The notes: generated by a model not told the origin, from the letters alone. Counted from the first letter of the stretch, positions 33,956 through 45,424 are shown. The stretch: DNA of 64,000 nucleotides from Dama dama (GCF_033118175.1 NC_083704.1:46464501-46528500), one strand, 5' to 3'. Numbers and translations are program-made.

Positions 33956-35624
33956 TCCCCACTGAGCCATAATGCTGAAGTATAGAATCAAGTAAGAAGG
34001 GAAAAGGAGGACAAAAGGGTCTCAGAGTGTGCCCTCAGAATCTATTGAAAATATGAAGTCACAAGTCCACGGTGACTGAAAATTAATTTGATTTTCAGCT
34101 CAGGCATATCAGAAAAAAATCTAGTTTCAGTTATTGTTATACATGTAGAATGTAGGTTATCAAACTGCAGTGAAAAACATCAGCCAAAAAACCAACCAGA
34201 CTTTTTTATTCCCCAAGGCCATGATAAGGAAGATGACTGCAAATTTAGTTTGCATAACTGTAGAGAAACCACGTTAGCAAACAGAGAAGGAGAGAAGCTT
34301 ATTCCATTGCTAAGAGAATCAATTCTTCCCTTCAAATGAGAATGCCAGGTGAGAAATGGGGACTTACATGGCTACCTTTCACTATAATGATTTGATTTAT
34401 GTCAGTAAATTCTATACTTTTCTGGCTCCTAAATTCAGAGCAGTGCAGTTAAGCTGATGCATATCAGAGTTGACTCACTTTCTCATTCTAAGTTGATAAT
34501 TTAAATGCTTACATTAAAGTTTCTATGTTAACTTTCAGGGTTTTAAAAATGAAGGAAGTTTCTATTCTCCACCAGGCTCAGGAGCAATGGGAATTAATGT
34601 GATATTGTCTTTAATGAAACGTAGAGGGGACTTGTGATTTATGTTGGTTCCCAATCCTTTCCTTCTCTTTAAAATGCCATAAAATGAAAAATACAACAGC
34701 TGTTTCATATTAAAGAGAAATGCAAATGTGCATTAATGCAGCTCAAGAAATATTTTATATGTTCAGATAATTTATTATTTTTTATACAAGTGGAATCAAT
34801 CTACATTTTTCCCATTTAATAATATGGCACTTATTTCAATGGCTTTGCCGGCTACTTAAGCCAAATGCACGAAAAGGAATGGTCTAGGATCTAAGTCAAA
34901 GGTATCTTTCTTTTCCTTAAAAGAATAAAATAAACAACGAAATTTCTGTTGCAGTTCCCCCACAAAGATACAAAAGAACCACATTCTCCTTATACTTAGA
35001 TTAGAGATTAACTAATTTCAGTTGTATATTCAATAATCTTATCAGAAGAGTCAGTTGTTTAGGCTGAGCTTTCCATACAGTGAGCTGTGTTCAAACCTAC
35101 GTACTTTTTGTGCCGATAATTATTGTGTTTGGAGAAGGTCTCCTGGTGATCAGTAATGCTTCCTCATTATTATACACCTTCTATTACCTAATTTAGATGC
35201 AGATATAAATTATTTAAAACAAGAGAGGTTTCCCTTGCTAATTAATGGCAGGCTGACTAACCAGCTCCTATCAATGCCTAAGGCTTCACTCTACGCACAA
35301 TTCTCCAACCAGTATAATAGCCCACTTCCATAGTTTCGCTGGGTAATTTTAATCAGTCACTGGGTATACCACAGAAACCCAACAGCTGTGCACTTGGATG
35401 ACCTTATTATCATTAGTGGCAAACTGGTTGTTGAACAGGGAATTTTTCATCAGGAAAGACTACATGATCTCATAAACTTGGGAATGGCCAGGTTCTTTTT
35501 TTTTTTTCCTAGCTATAACTTACAACATAGGAAATGAACATGTTTAGACTGAAATTCACCTTTTAATGAAGAGAGATGTATCTGAAGTTTCTAACACATT
35601 TTCCATATTCCTTTATGCTCTTCT
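33956..35624. other. About 1.7 kb repeat-poor AT-rich stretch, possible regulatory DNA
   Basis: No repeat recognised apart from a poly-T run near 35497-35508. It contains a perfect octamer ATGCAAAT (34720-34727), a CAGCTG E-box (34697-34702) and many TAAT cores. An open frame at 34088-34339 has no domain. An enhancer role is inference. Confidence 0.38.
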
Positions 35625-35635
35625 AGGGAATAAGA

Positions 35636-35908
35636 TGGAGAAGGCAATGGAAACCCACTCCAGTGTTCTTGCCTGGAGAATCCCATGGGCGGAGGAGCCT
35701 GGTAGGCTGTAGTCCATGGGGTCGCTAAGAGTCAGACACGACTGAGCGACTTCACTTTCACTTTTCACTTTCCTGTATTGGAGAAGGAAATGGCAACCCA
35801 CTCCAGTGTTCTTGTCTGGAGAATCCCAGGGATGGCAGAGCCTGGTGGGCTGCTGTCAATGGGGTCGCACAGAGTCGGACACAGCTGAAGCGACTTAGCA
35901 GCAGCAGC
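35636..35908 (+). mobile_element. BOV-A2 dimeric SINE
   Basis: Two A monomers (start GGAGAAGGCAATGG, second unit from GGAGAAGGAAATGG near 35780) and the CAGCAGCAGCAG terminus. A perfect 11-base duplication AGGGAATAAGA flanks it (35625-35635 and 35909-35919). Well preserved, so relatively young. Confidence 0.96.
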
Positions 35909-35919
35909 AGGGAATAAGA

Positions 35920-36489
35920 ATTTTGTCATCACTGAGAAAATTTCCCAGTGAATGAATGGGAGTTTTCTGTGACTTTTGCTTTTGGCACTGGAAATATCAA
36001 AAGTTACCCCCTGGTGGTCAAGGGATCAATAATTCTCTGGAATCTTGGGGAAATAACTCAAATAATGGAGCCTATAAGAAGATCTTTAGGTCCCTATGGT
36101 GCAAGATGCACATTTTTGGTGCTAAGAGAAAGTTAAATACCTTGCTGAGGACATGATTCCTCACAAGACCATGTTTCAAACAAGTCAGTGGATATTAATT
36201 TCACAATTTTGGTACAGTCCAAATGGCATTTTCCTATTAGGTGTCTGCCATTGTTTTAGCCTTTCAGACTTTTAAGTTTTCCTATATTACCTTAAATTTA
36301 ATATGTCACCAAGCACTTATCTTCTAAGAAATATTCCTAGTAAGAGAATGTGCTATTCTTTCTTCTGTAAGGGTGACTTCTCTAGAAGAGACAGTAGTTT
36401 TGTCATAATTCATCCCTTCACTCTGTGATAATTTCCAAAAGTGCATTCTCACTGTTAACATCTGTATGAAATTTATACCAATTTCTCTG
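35920..36489. other. No recognised feature
   Basis: About 570 bases without a gene or repeat that I recognise. Two overlapping short open frames at 35948-36156 are probably chance. Confidence 0.42.
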
Positions 36490-36818
36490 TGGGACTTCTC
36501 TGGTGGCACAGTGGATAGGAGTCCACTGCCAACACAGGGGACATGGGTTTGGTCCCCGGTCCAGGAAGATTTCACATGCTGTTGAGCAACTAAGCCCAAG
36601 TGTCACAGCTATTGAGCTGCACCCCAGAGCCCGCACAGTGCAACTACTGAAGCCCATGTGTTACAACGACTGAAGCCCATGCACCTCCAACTCACGCTCT
36701 GCAACAAGAGAAGCCACAGCAATGAGAAGCCCGTGCATAGCAACGGAGAATAGCCCCTGCTTGCTGCAACTAGAGAAAGCCCACGTTCAGCAATGAAGAG
36801 CCAGCACAGCTAAAAATA
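36490..36818 (+). mobile_element. CHR-type SINE
   Basis: Head GGGACTTCTCTGGTGGCAC, a degenerate B box (GGTTTGGTCCCC), and the long CHR body with GCAACTA, GAAGCCCA and CAACAAGAGAAGCC units, ending AGCACAGCTAAAAATA at 36803-36818. The expected A-rich tail does not follow directly: an LTR fragment intervenes and the same 16 bases recur at 37111-37126. Confidence 0.92.
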
Positions 36819-37110
36819 TTATTCAGCAACTAAAAAAAATCCCAGCTCTGCCAGACACAGCACATAGAAGAAGGAAGGAACACAGCCTACAGCTAGAACC
36901 GAGACCCTGGTCACATGACCCCAGCTGAGTATTCCAGATGAGACTTCAATTATCAAGACGCAGAGTAAGCCTTTCTCACTATACCCAGGCCAAATGTCTG
37001 ACCCACAAAATTATGAGCATAATAAAATGGTTGTTGTCTTCTGCCACTAAGTTTTGGGGTGGTTTCTTAGACAAAAGTGAATAACCGAAACATAATGTTC
37101 TAAGGAAAAT
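36819..37110 (+). repeat. MaLR (MLT1-like) LTR 3' fragment
   Basis: From 36838 it matches the LTR at 49690-50345 of this window: CTACAGCTAGAACC, ACATGACCCCAGCTGAG, ATTATGAGCATAATAAAATGG, quoted as ATTATGAGCATAATAAAA, and CCACTAAGTTTTGGGGTGG. It is flanked by a 16-base direct repeat (36803-36818 and 37111-37126) that belongs to the CHR SINE tail. No endogenous retrovirus coding sequence is present. Confidence 0.78.
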
Positions 37111-37236
37111 AGCACAGCTAAAAATAAATAATTTTTTTAAAGAAAGGCTATAAAAATTTTTCTTTGCAATCCCAGAGTAGTGCTGCCAAATGGAATGATG
37201 ACCCAAATATATTTAAAGATAATGTGTACATGCGCA

Positions 37237-37444
37237 GGGCTTCCCAGGTAGCTCAGTGGTAAAGAATCCACCTGCCAATGCAGGAGATGTGGGTTGTCTC
37301 CCTGGGTCAGGAAGATTCCCTGAAGGAGGAAATGGCAACCCACTCCAGTATTCTTGCCTAAGAAGGCCCACGGACAGAGGAGCCCCAAGGGCTACAGTCC
37401 ATGGGTGGCAAAAGAGTTGGACACGAATTTGAAACTAAACGACA
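37237..37444 (+). mobile_element. Bov-tA SINE
   Basis: Head GGGCTTCCCAGGTAGCTCAG, weakened B box (GGTTGTCTCCC), full body. An 11-base duplication with one mismatch flanks it (37226-37236 and 37445-37455). Confidence 0.94.
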
Positions 37445-37559
37445 GTACATGTGCAACTAGGAACAGAGTGAGGGGCATAGAATGTACAAGCTTCTTTCCC
37501 TTCTTGCATGCTCATGGAGGAGATTGCCACACCTGTTACACCAGCCTTGATTCTCTGTG

Positions 37560-38165
37560 ATGTTTATGGCCTTGTCTCGTGTGGGAAAGGCCTTGTCTCG
37601 TACCTGGGAAAAACTATGAAGGCTGTAAAAATGAAACTTCAGCCTTCTCCGACCTTCCCTGTTGGCAGCTCCCTTTCTCTGTCTGCATCCTCCATCTCGC
37701 CCCACACTACTGTACTCTAAAGGGCCGGGGCCCAGCTGGACGGTCACGGAGTCATGCTCCACTCAGGGCTGCTTCCCAGGGCCAACAGACCCATCTCTCA
37801 CCTGCTGGGAACATCAGCTAAGGAAGGCTCCCAGCAGTATGCCTCACTGAACATTACCTCAGCCTCAGGGAACTACTCACCTCATGTAATGCTCACTCCC
37901 TGGAAGCAGCCCACAGTCAATGATTGGCTAATGCTAGGATATAAATATCTGGCTCCTTAGCCTCAACGGAGACAACTCCGAAGGGCCACCCCAGCTCTAG
38001 AGCTCCTGTAGGACTGGCTGAAACCTCAGCTGCACATAAGTTTCTCTCTCTGCCTAATCCTGCCTTCCTGGCCTCCTTAAAGGTCATCTTCGGAGAACAC
38101 CCCCCAGTGAGCATTCTATCCAGCTTTTCATCTTTAAATGTATTCCCAAGGAACCCAATCTAAGA
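37560..38165 (+). promoter_or_regulatory. Unassigned LTR-like stretch with CCAAT and TATA motifs
   Basis: GC-richer than its surroundings. An inverted CCAAT box (GATTGGCT, 37922-37929) lies 10 bases before a TATA-like TATAAATA (37940-37947). The stretch ends with an LTR-like AGGAACCCAATCTAAGATA block (about 38150-38168). A 13-base GGCCTTGTCTCGT is repeated 21 bases apart (37568-37580 and 37589-37601). This could be a solitary LTR of a family I cannot name, or unrelated promoter-like sequence. I could not define TG/CA ends or a target-site duplication. Confidence 0.35.
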
Positions 38166-38275
38166 TAGGAATTACCCAGAGTAGTCTGAGACTGTTGTGT
38201 CACAAGGAAGGGTGGCCCAATCATTCCCCAAAGAGGCGAGAGTTAACAACCAAGAAGAAAAGTAGTTACATCCAA

Positions 38276-38714
38276 AAATTTGAACCAGTCCTAATGAGAT
38301 GGATGAAGCTGGAGCCCATTATACAGAGTGAAGTAAGCCAGAAAGATAAAGAACATTACAGCATACTAACACATATATATGGAATTTAGAAAGGTGATAA
38401 CGATAACCCTATATGCAAAACAGAAAAAGAGACACAGAAATACAGAACAGACTTTTGAACTTTGTGGGAGAATGTGAGGGTGGGATATTTCAAAAGAACA
38501 GCATGTATACTATCTATGGTGAAACAGATCACCAGCCCAGGTGGGATGCATGAGACAAGTGCTCCGGCCTGGTGAACTGGGAAGACCCAGAGGAATCGGG
38601 TGGAGAGGGAGGTGGGAGGGGGGATCGGGATTGGGAATACATGTAAATCCATGGCTGATTCATATCAATGTATGACAAAACCCACTGGAAAAAAAAAATA
38701 ATAAAAAAAAAAAA
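38276..38714 (+). mobile_element. L1 3' end, ruminant type
   Basis: It starts in the last part of ORF2 (AATGAGATGGATGAAGCTGG near 38293), continues through the ruminant L1 3' UTR (GAACAGACTTTTGAACTTTG, a GGGAGGTGGGAGGGGGGAT run, then CATGGCTGATTCATATC), and ends in an A-rich tail (about 38689-38714). Better preserved than the other L1 copies here. The left edge is approximate. Confidence 0.92.
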
Positions 38715-39307
38715 GCTACAGACTGAGCTCAAAAACCCAAAGTAAAATGATGAGGTTTGAGACACAGATAAAATCAGATTTTTAAAGACAAGTTCAAAGA
38801 GCAAAGGGATTACAACTGTCTACATCTTATTCTAGCATCTTTGGCTGCTCAGAACACTCACTAAAGGGCACTCTAGTGAATGAACCTCCATTCTGAGGCT
38901 CCTCCAGCCTAACCACATGGCCGTAATCATAGAATGGGACCCATGCCTCTCAGACCACCCCTCTTCAGAGTTCCATCTGAAAGTCCAAGGCTGAGTAGCC
39001 CGACTGTGTCTGCATCCCAATACTCTGCCTCTCTTGTCACTGTCTTCCACAGCCTGGGCCATAAGTCAAATGGACTACCACACTCCTGAGCACTCTGGAA
39101 GCTCAGTTTACTGCCAAGAAGTTACCTTACATTCTCAATGATGCTTATTATACATGAAGATGCCTTTTTTTTTTTACAAGTTTCCTTTATATATGGATAC
39201 ATATTTTTCTGGAGCACTTGTTTCCTTCCCCTTATCAAGAAGGAGAGCAAATATTCCCCTGCCTCCTTCCCCAAAACAACCTTTACTTCTCCTCCTCTTA
39301 GTTATAA
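38715..39307. other. No recognised feature
   Basis: About 590 bases, unassigned; a poly-T run lies near 39166-39175. Confidence 0.42.
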
Positions 39308-39530
39308 TAGCTAACACTGACTGGGCACCTACTGTGAGCTAGGCACTGTTCTGAGTAATACTTTTCATGTAATACTGATAGTGACCTTGTGCAACAGTTA
39401 TTCTTATGATGATCTCTATTTTGCAGATGCGACAACAGAGGCACAGAGAGGTGGCCCTAACTTCCCCATGGCCGCACAATCGGGAAGTGACGGAGCCGAG
39501 ATACAAGCCCAGCCAGCACTTTGAATCAGT
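39308..39530 (-). repeat. MIR SINE relic, antisense
   Basis: Well kept for a MIR: CTGGGCACCTACTGTGAGC, then GATGCGACAACAGAGGCAC, then AGAGAGGTGGCCCTAACTT, then GCCGCACAATCGGGAAGTG, in the antisense order. Confidence 0.85.
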
Positions 39531-40149
39531 AAGCTCATTTGCTTTGCCCTAGTCCTAGCATCCACCGACATCCTCTTCACATCCCTGCATGTGTTGAGGA
39601 TTTTCTTTGCACTCTGAGTTCCTCCACTGCCCATAATGTAATGTCACTCTCCCCACTAAGGACTCCACCAAAGCCCTAGCTTCCCACTTCTGTGCACTCA
39701 TCTGTTTCAATGATATTCAACATGACTACCAGGGTCATCCTCTTCTCAAAACTTCAGTTCTGAAATTTCCCTCTAACCACTTTGAATTCTCTACTTGTCC
39801 TGCTTCTTCATTGCTTCTAAACTGCTATCTGGCATCACTCCTTCCTTTCCTGATACAACCCATGCCTTCTCCATACATTTGGACTTACTTCTTTCCTCGA
39901 TGAGCCCATGTTCCCTGTCTTCCTGTCAGTTACTCTTTTATCAGCACTGGCAACTCCATTACCTTCCTTTTGATGCAAATATTATGATAATTCTCCTAAT
40001 TCAACTGGAGAAGGGTAGAAAATAGACCTACAGGGGCACACCAAAGGTGTCCAAAACACACACCACACTCACACACACAACATGAGTTCTATTAGGCTAG
40101 ACCCCAAAGTTCTCAAGTGATTTCATTTATCTAGACAGCAAATTCATTT
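39531..40149. other. No confident feature
   Basis: Pyrimidine-rich, with some L2-like texture around 39640-39960 but no motif strong enough to call. A short CA-rich run lies near 40057-40078. Confidence 0.38.
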
Positions 40150-41140
40150 TGAGGGCTTCCTATGTACCAGGTAAAGTTCTAAGGGATGAAGAATCTGTAG
40201 TGAACAAGACTGATAGGGTCCCCACCATGGTTGCCTTACGACATTCATGGATTACTTCTTTCATAAAAAATACAAAAATTATATTTTATGATTGTGTCTA
40301 AAAATAAATTTAATCTAGGGTAAATTCTTTATTTTATATTCATTATTATGATGTTCTTTTTCTTCTATCTTTTTAAAGAAATTAAAGGATTTTCAAGAGC
40401 CCCTTAAAGTATCATGTATCCCAGGTTCTACTCAGTGGGTAAGTTGGTCAGCTCTGGTCTCCACTATCTGGAACTTACATTCTTTAAGGGGAAACAATAA
40501 CAAAAAAGTTAAAAATAAATCAAAATGAAAATATCAGAAAGTACAGTGAAGACAATTGAACAAGATATCTTAGAAAGTGGTCAGGGAAATGGGGCTGTAC
40601 AGAAGGAGTGTCCAGGGCAGACTCCTTGAAGGGATCACACTTGAAATGAGAACCTCAATGACTAGAAGGAATCAGTCTTCTGAAAATCTAGAGGTCTCAC
40701 AGGAGGCACAGATGATACATAATCCCTCAGGCTGGAAAGAATTTGGTGCATTTCAGAAAAGTAAGACAGCCAGTCAGGTTGAACCATAGTAGATGGGAAG
40801 AGGGACAAAATGTAGAGGTAGGCAGGGGAAAGGTCACACCATGCCCTACAGTTAAGAGTGTGGATTTTGCTCTAAACTACGGAATTACATGGCTTGATTT
40901 CGAGAGTGAATTACAGGGAGAAGCAGGGAGACTGCTGGCTGCTGTAGGCTTACCCAGGTGAGAGAAAATGCTGCTTTGCACCAGGGAGATGAGCAGAGAT
41001 GAAGAAAGGACAATGAATGTGAGATGTCCTTGGAACTTGAAGTCAACAGAACTAAATGAATTGATGCAAGAGATGAAGAGCAAAGAGAGGAATCAAGGAT
41101 GACTTGAGGACTTTGGGCTTGATGGGGCTGTCAGTCACCA
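40150..41140 (-). repeat. L2 LINE relic, about 1 kb, antisense
   Basis: Antisense L2 order: GAGGGCTTCCTATGTACCAGG (from about 40150), GAACTTACATTCTTTAAGGG near 40471, GACTCCTTGAAGGGATCACAC near 40620, TAAGAGTGTGGATTTTGCTC near 40853, GGAATCAAGGATGACTTGAGG near 41090. An AT-rich unassigned patch lies at about 40255-40440. Confidence 0.75.
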
Positions 41141-41164
41141 GCACTGGCTTCTGTAAATGCTCAT

Positions 41165-41365
41165 GGGAGTTAGAATTCACATAGTGCTCACTACATGTTT
41201 GCCAGGCATTCATTTAATCTTCAAGATGATCCTATAAGATAGATACTGTCTCTACATTAGAAATAAGGGGGGGAGGGAGTAAAGATATTAAGGAACTTGA
41301 CAAGATCACCCAGCTGATGCCCTGTGGAGTGAAGATAATGGACTCTAGTCTCCAAGTGTTGTAAT
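41165..41365 (-). repeat. MIR SINE relic, antisense
   Basis: GTGCTCACTACATGTTTGCC, then GATGATCCTATAAGATAG, then GAACTTGACAAGATCACCC, then TGGACTCTAGTCTCC. Confidence 0.75.
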
Positions 41366-41419
41366 AACTCACCTACACTGTCTCATTAGCCTTATGCATG
41401 TGAATTACAGACCCAAATA

Positions 41420-41710
41420 TCCAATGTCTTAATCTCCAGATGGCCCACAGGAACCTGAAACTCAAAGTACTTTAAGTTGAGCTTACCTTTCTCCCTAACT
41501 TCCTCCTCATAAGCTTCAACAAGTTATATTAGCATCCACCCAGTAGAGCAAGATAGAAACCTTGATGCCATTCTTGACTTTGCCCAGCAACTTTCATCCC
41601 CAGCCAGAACTCAGTCATTGATGCTGTTCTGTCTCTTCCATCTCTTTGGTACCTTTCAAATTTATTCATTTCTCTATCCCAACCTTTCTGTTACATTATT
41701 AGCCTTCATG
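41420..41710 (+). repeat. L2 LINE relic, sense
   Basis: AGCATCCACCCAGTAGAGC, then TTGATGCCATTCTTGACTTT, then TCAGTCATTGATGCTGTTC follow the sense L2 coding tail. It lies opposite in orientation to the L2 at 40150-41140. Confidence 0.65.
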
Positions 41711-42172
41711 TGGTCTCTGACAATAGTAAGTCAACATATCTGTGCTAGAAAGACTCTGAGGCCATGACCACAGCATCAGTTCCATTGCTGGTGATGTCTC
41801 CCATGGGAACAATGAGCCAGTGGCAGCTCTGGGACCAGAATTTGCCAACCTTGCCCTAGCATTCTAACACAGTACTTATCATACAGAGTACCCTTAATAA
41901 AGGATGCTAACTGAAAGAAAAATTTACATGGATGTCTCACTGTCTCTGAGAAACTAAGCATAATGTTCTAGACCACAGACTGTTAATCAACAGCTGTGTA
42001 TCAGGATGCTTTGTTGCTAAAGATGGTAATAGAGCCCTTTATATCCACCAATCCAATCTAATTCGATGGTTTTCGAAAGCTGCTTCTTGTTTCTCACCAC
42101 AGTCTTTTGACATGCGCCAAGTCTCTCGGGCTTCTTTCTCACCCCTGCCTGGAAAATGCCCCCCACCCTCTG

Positions 42173-42173
<1 letters not shown>
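41711..42173. other. No recognised feature
   Basis: About 460 bases, unassigned. Confidence 0.42.
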
Positions 42174-42218
<45 letters not shown>

Positions 42219-42232
42219 ACACACATGCACAC
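42174..42232. repeat. CA dinucleotide microsatellite
   Basis: An uninterrupted AC run of about 43 bases (42174-42216), then an interrupted CA-rich continuation to about 42232. Probably polymorphic in length. Confidence 0.95.
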
Positions 42233-43808
42233 TCCCTCACTGCTCTATCCCAGGTTTAGGCAGCCTGACCATTTTAAATGTTGACAATCCACCCAGGGGA
42301 CATTCTATATATTCATTTTATTACCAATAATAAAGCTGTTCTACTTGTAATGTGAGCAAATAACATACAGGAGGAACCAGTAATGTGTAGAAATCCTAGC
42401 GTCTCAGTCCTGTAGAAGCTTAGATATGACTTATGCTACAGACCTTCACCTTGATGTGGAGACTAATGTCTTCTCGGCACATATACTATTCACTAATCTC
42501 TTCAATGATGTTCTGATTTTTTAAACAGGGTTTTCTTTGTTTGTCAGTCTATCGCCCCCAAACATGTCAGATATTTCCCCTGCATACGACGGACATTTTA
42601 TACCTGAATGATCACTTTATTTTTACTTCTCAGGCAAAGCAAGCTTTTCATATATTAAATTGTTTGGCAGATATAAAAAAGGGTGCTATTTTTATTCTAT
42701 ATCATATTCTTAATACAATCAACAAGCACAGTGACTAATTCTAATTTAATTTATAAAGGTTACAATGGTCTGTTGGGCCACCTCCTTCAAGATTCAAGGA
42801 GCTTACTAATAATAACGCAGAGTTGCTGAACCATAATATCTATTGGTCTGTAAGACTAAAGACATTTTAACATTTGCAGGGCTCCAGTCTGCTGCAATTA
42901 TTTTTGATCAGATGTCCACAGTCCAGAGTCATTATTAGCTGCAGAGTGTCAGAATGTGCTGGCCACTTTGAAGGTGAATCTTCAACGAATGCCCTTTGTT
43001 GTTGCCAAACAATGAGGAATTAACATTCAAGTTTATATAAAAGATTGCAAATGGATAGGAAAAGGTGTTTCAGCAATTAGTCATGTTTTGCTGTTCTGGA
43101 TTTATTTAGGAGTTGAAACCCAACTTGCTTATATAATTTATATATGTCAAATAGCATAAGTGTTTTCAAGTTGTAACTGAGTTGGCTAAAAGGAGCCCTT
43201 CGGTTATTTGGCGAAGGAGAATGTATAAGTAAAGAGGTGAATGTGCTTAAATTTCTCTTTAACCAGGATATTAGCATCATGACTGGCATCAGAAGTGAGA
43301 TGTCAGGTTTCCAGATTTCATACAGGTCTTCTCCCTGATGTCTCCAGGACAGGTGGAGCCCAGAGTCCTTATGGAGTTCAAGTCCAAGGACCAAGTTTGG
43401 AGTGGGGCCAGACAATGTCACACAGGTGAGGGAAAGCAAGGAAGCCACTGGATATGGTTAGGCCAACAGATCTGATCATTTTGAAGAATTCTGATAGTTT
43501 TATTAGTCACTTACAAGGTGGGTGAGACAGGTTCAGGAACACACAAGTCACAAAATTTCATGAAAAATTATCAGATATATCCTAGGCAAGGAAATAGTAG
43601 TTGAAGTGGCATGTACAGAGCTGATGGCATTGCCATCCTGCCCTCAGGCACTGGGATCTAGGATGACAGGGATATGGTGGGGAAAAATAAACAGCCACAG
43701 AAGGGCCACATGGCGCAGAGGGAAGAACACAGCTTAATGAAGAGCACTGAGTCTCTACGTAATCTCAACCCAAAATAAGAAAAAAAGAAAAAACACCAAC
43801 AACAACAT
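42233..43808. other. About 1.6 kb repeat-poor stretch, possible conserved noncoding DNA
   Basis: No repeat recognised. At 42480-43080 the sequence is AT-rich with TAAT cores and mixed-complexity text of the kind seen in conserved noncoding elements. The minus-strand frame at 43077-43448 (123 codons) has no domain, no recognisable homology and no splice context. Confidence 0.38.
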
Positions 43809-44728
43809 CATTTCAGTTCAGTTCAGTAACTCGGTTGTGTCCGACTCTTTGAGATCCCATGGACTGAAGCAGGCCAGGCTTCCCTCTCCATCACCAACTC
43901 CAGGAGCTTACTCAAACTCACACCCATCGAGTCGGTGATGACATCCAACCATCTCATCTTCTGCCATCCCTTCTCCTCCCGCCTTCAATCTTTCCCAGCA
44001 TCAGGGTCTTTTCCAACGAGTCAGTTCTTCACATCAGGTGGCCAAAGTATTGGAGTTTCAGCTTCAGCATCAGTCCTACCAATGAATATTCAGGACTGAT
44101 TTGTTTTAGGATGAACTATTTGGATCTCCTTGGAGTCCAAGGGACTCTCAAGAGTCTTCTCCAACACGACAGTTCAAAAGCATCAGTGCTTTGACACTCG
44201 GCTTTCTTTATAGTCCAACTCTCACATTCATATATGACTACTGGAAAAACCATAGGTTTGACTAGATGGATCTTTGTCAGCAAAGCAATGTCTTTGCTTT
44301 TTAATGTACTATCTAGGTTTGTCATAGCTTTTCTTCCAAGGAGCAAATGTCTTTTAATTTCATGGCTGCAGTCATCATCTGTAGTGATCTTGGAACCAAA
44401 GAAAAGAAAGGTAGTCACTGTTTCCTATTTTTCTCCATCTATTTTCCATGAAGTGATGGGACTGGATGCCATGATCTTAGTTTTTTGAATGTTGACTTTT
44501 AAGCCAGCTTTTTCTCTCTCCTCTTTCACTTTCATCAAGAGGTTCTTTAGTTCCTCTTAGCTTTCTGCCATAAGGGTGGTGTCATCTGCATATCTGAGGT
44601 TATTGATATTTCTCCCAGCAATCTTGTTTCCAGCATGTGCTTTATCCAGCCCAGCATTTTGCATGATGTACTCTGCATACAAGTTAAATAAGCAGGGTGA
44701 CAATATACAGCTTTGGGATACTCCTTGG
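43809..44728 (-). mobile_element. BovB LINE 3' end, antisense
   Basis: Starts with the complement of the BovB terminus (TTCAGTTCAGTTCAGTAAC) and runs through the C-terminal coding region to the polymerase palm. It is 5'-truncated near 44728, where the text leaves BovB. The YADD region is still readable near 44580-44592. Confidence 0.93.
44116..44418 (-). pseudogene. BovB ORF2 C-terminal fragment
   Basis: A 100-codon minus-strand stretch with GSKITTDDDCSHEIKRHLL, then LVKPMVFPVVIYECESWT, then CWRRLLRVPWTPRRSK. It is the same protein region as 4256-4633 and extends past the stop seen there. Confidence 0.9.
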
Positions 44729-45040
44729 ATTGCTCTAATGAGGTTTTTATAAGAATTAAATGAGAGATACAGAAAATATATATTTAAGACTGTGTATATC
44801 TGTAATAGTTTTGGGAGTAGGCAATAAGTATGTGTTCATTGACAGGTAGCAACAGCATCAGCAGCAAATGCTATATGATGTGCTATCCATAAAGATGTAG
44901 AAATATCAACAAAGCAACTACGGCAGCACGCAGGCAAGAGAGACCAATTTAAACAATGTAACTTATAATAATATTTCACAATATCTTGTTTTCCCTGTCT
45001 CAGTAAGGGCTAATTTTATTTGCACAGACAAAAAAAATCT
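44729..45040. other. No recognised feature
   Basis: About 310 bases, AT-rich, unassigned. Confidence 0.42.
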
Positions 45041-45270
45041 TGGTGTTATCTTTGGCTCATCTTTCCTTCGTACCTCATGGCCAGACTATCAACAAATCCT
45101 TTTGGCTCTGTCTTTAAACATATTCAGAATCCATCCATGGCTCATTACCTCTCCCACTCCCCACCTCCTTCAAAGGTCTCCATCTCTCATCTGAACTCTT
45201 TGGTGTTCCCCAGACTGGTCTCCCTGTCCCTGCCCTTTCCTCCTATGATCTCTTCCCAATGCAGCAGTGA
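45041..45270 (+). repeat. L2 LINE relic, sense, left part of a rearranged copy
   Basis: TTGGTGTTATCTTTGGCTC, then ATCAACAAATCCTTTTGGC, then GGTCTCCCTGTCCCTGCCC follow the sense L2. The last 66 bases (45205-45270) recur at 45842-45907. The next part expected of L2 is found inverted at 45600-45841. Confidence 0.8.
45205..45270 (+). repeat. 66-base direct repeat, left copy
   Basis: Identical to 45842-45907 at 65 of 66 positions by direct comparison. Its last four bases (GTGA, 45267-45270) also begin the inverted repeat arm. Confidence 0.97.
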
Positions 45271-45424
45271 AGGCCACCCTTGTCCTGTGCCTCTCCCAGC
45301 CAGTGACTGAGCAAATTGGGTACTAATTCAGGACTATACCATGAGATAGGGAATGCCTCTGACAGGCAGCTGTGACTCAGAGACAACCCGCTGGCCTAGC
45401 CGAAGCTTCCTTAGGACTACACTG
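45267..45424 (-). repeat. 158-base inverted repeat, left arm
   Basis: The reverse complement of 45908-46065 at 155 of 158 positions by direct comparison. It overlaps the direct repeat by four bases. Confidence 0.97.

Noticed and set aside
43077..43448. A 123-codon minus-strand frame
   Set aside because: No domain or codon pattern suggesting a real protein; more plausibly chance within noncoding sequence.
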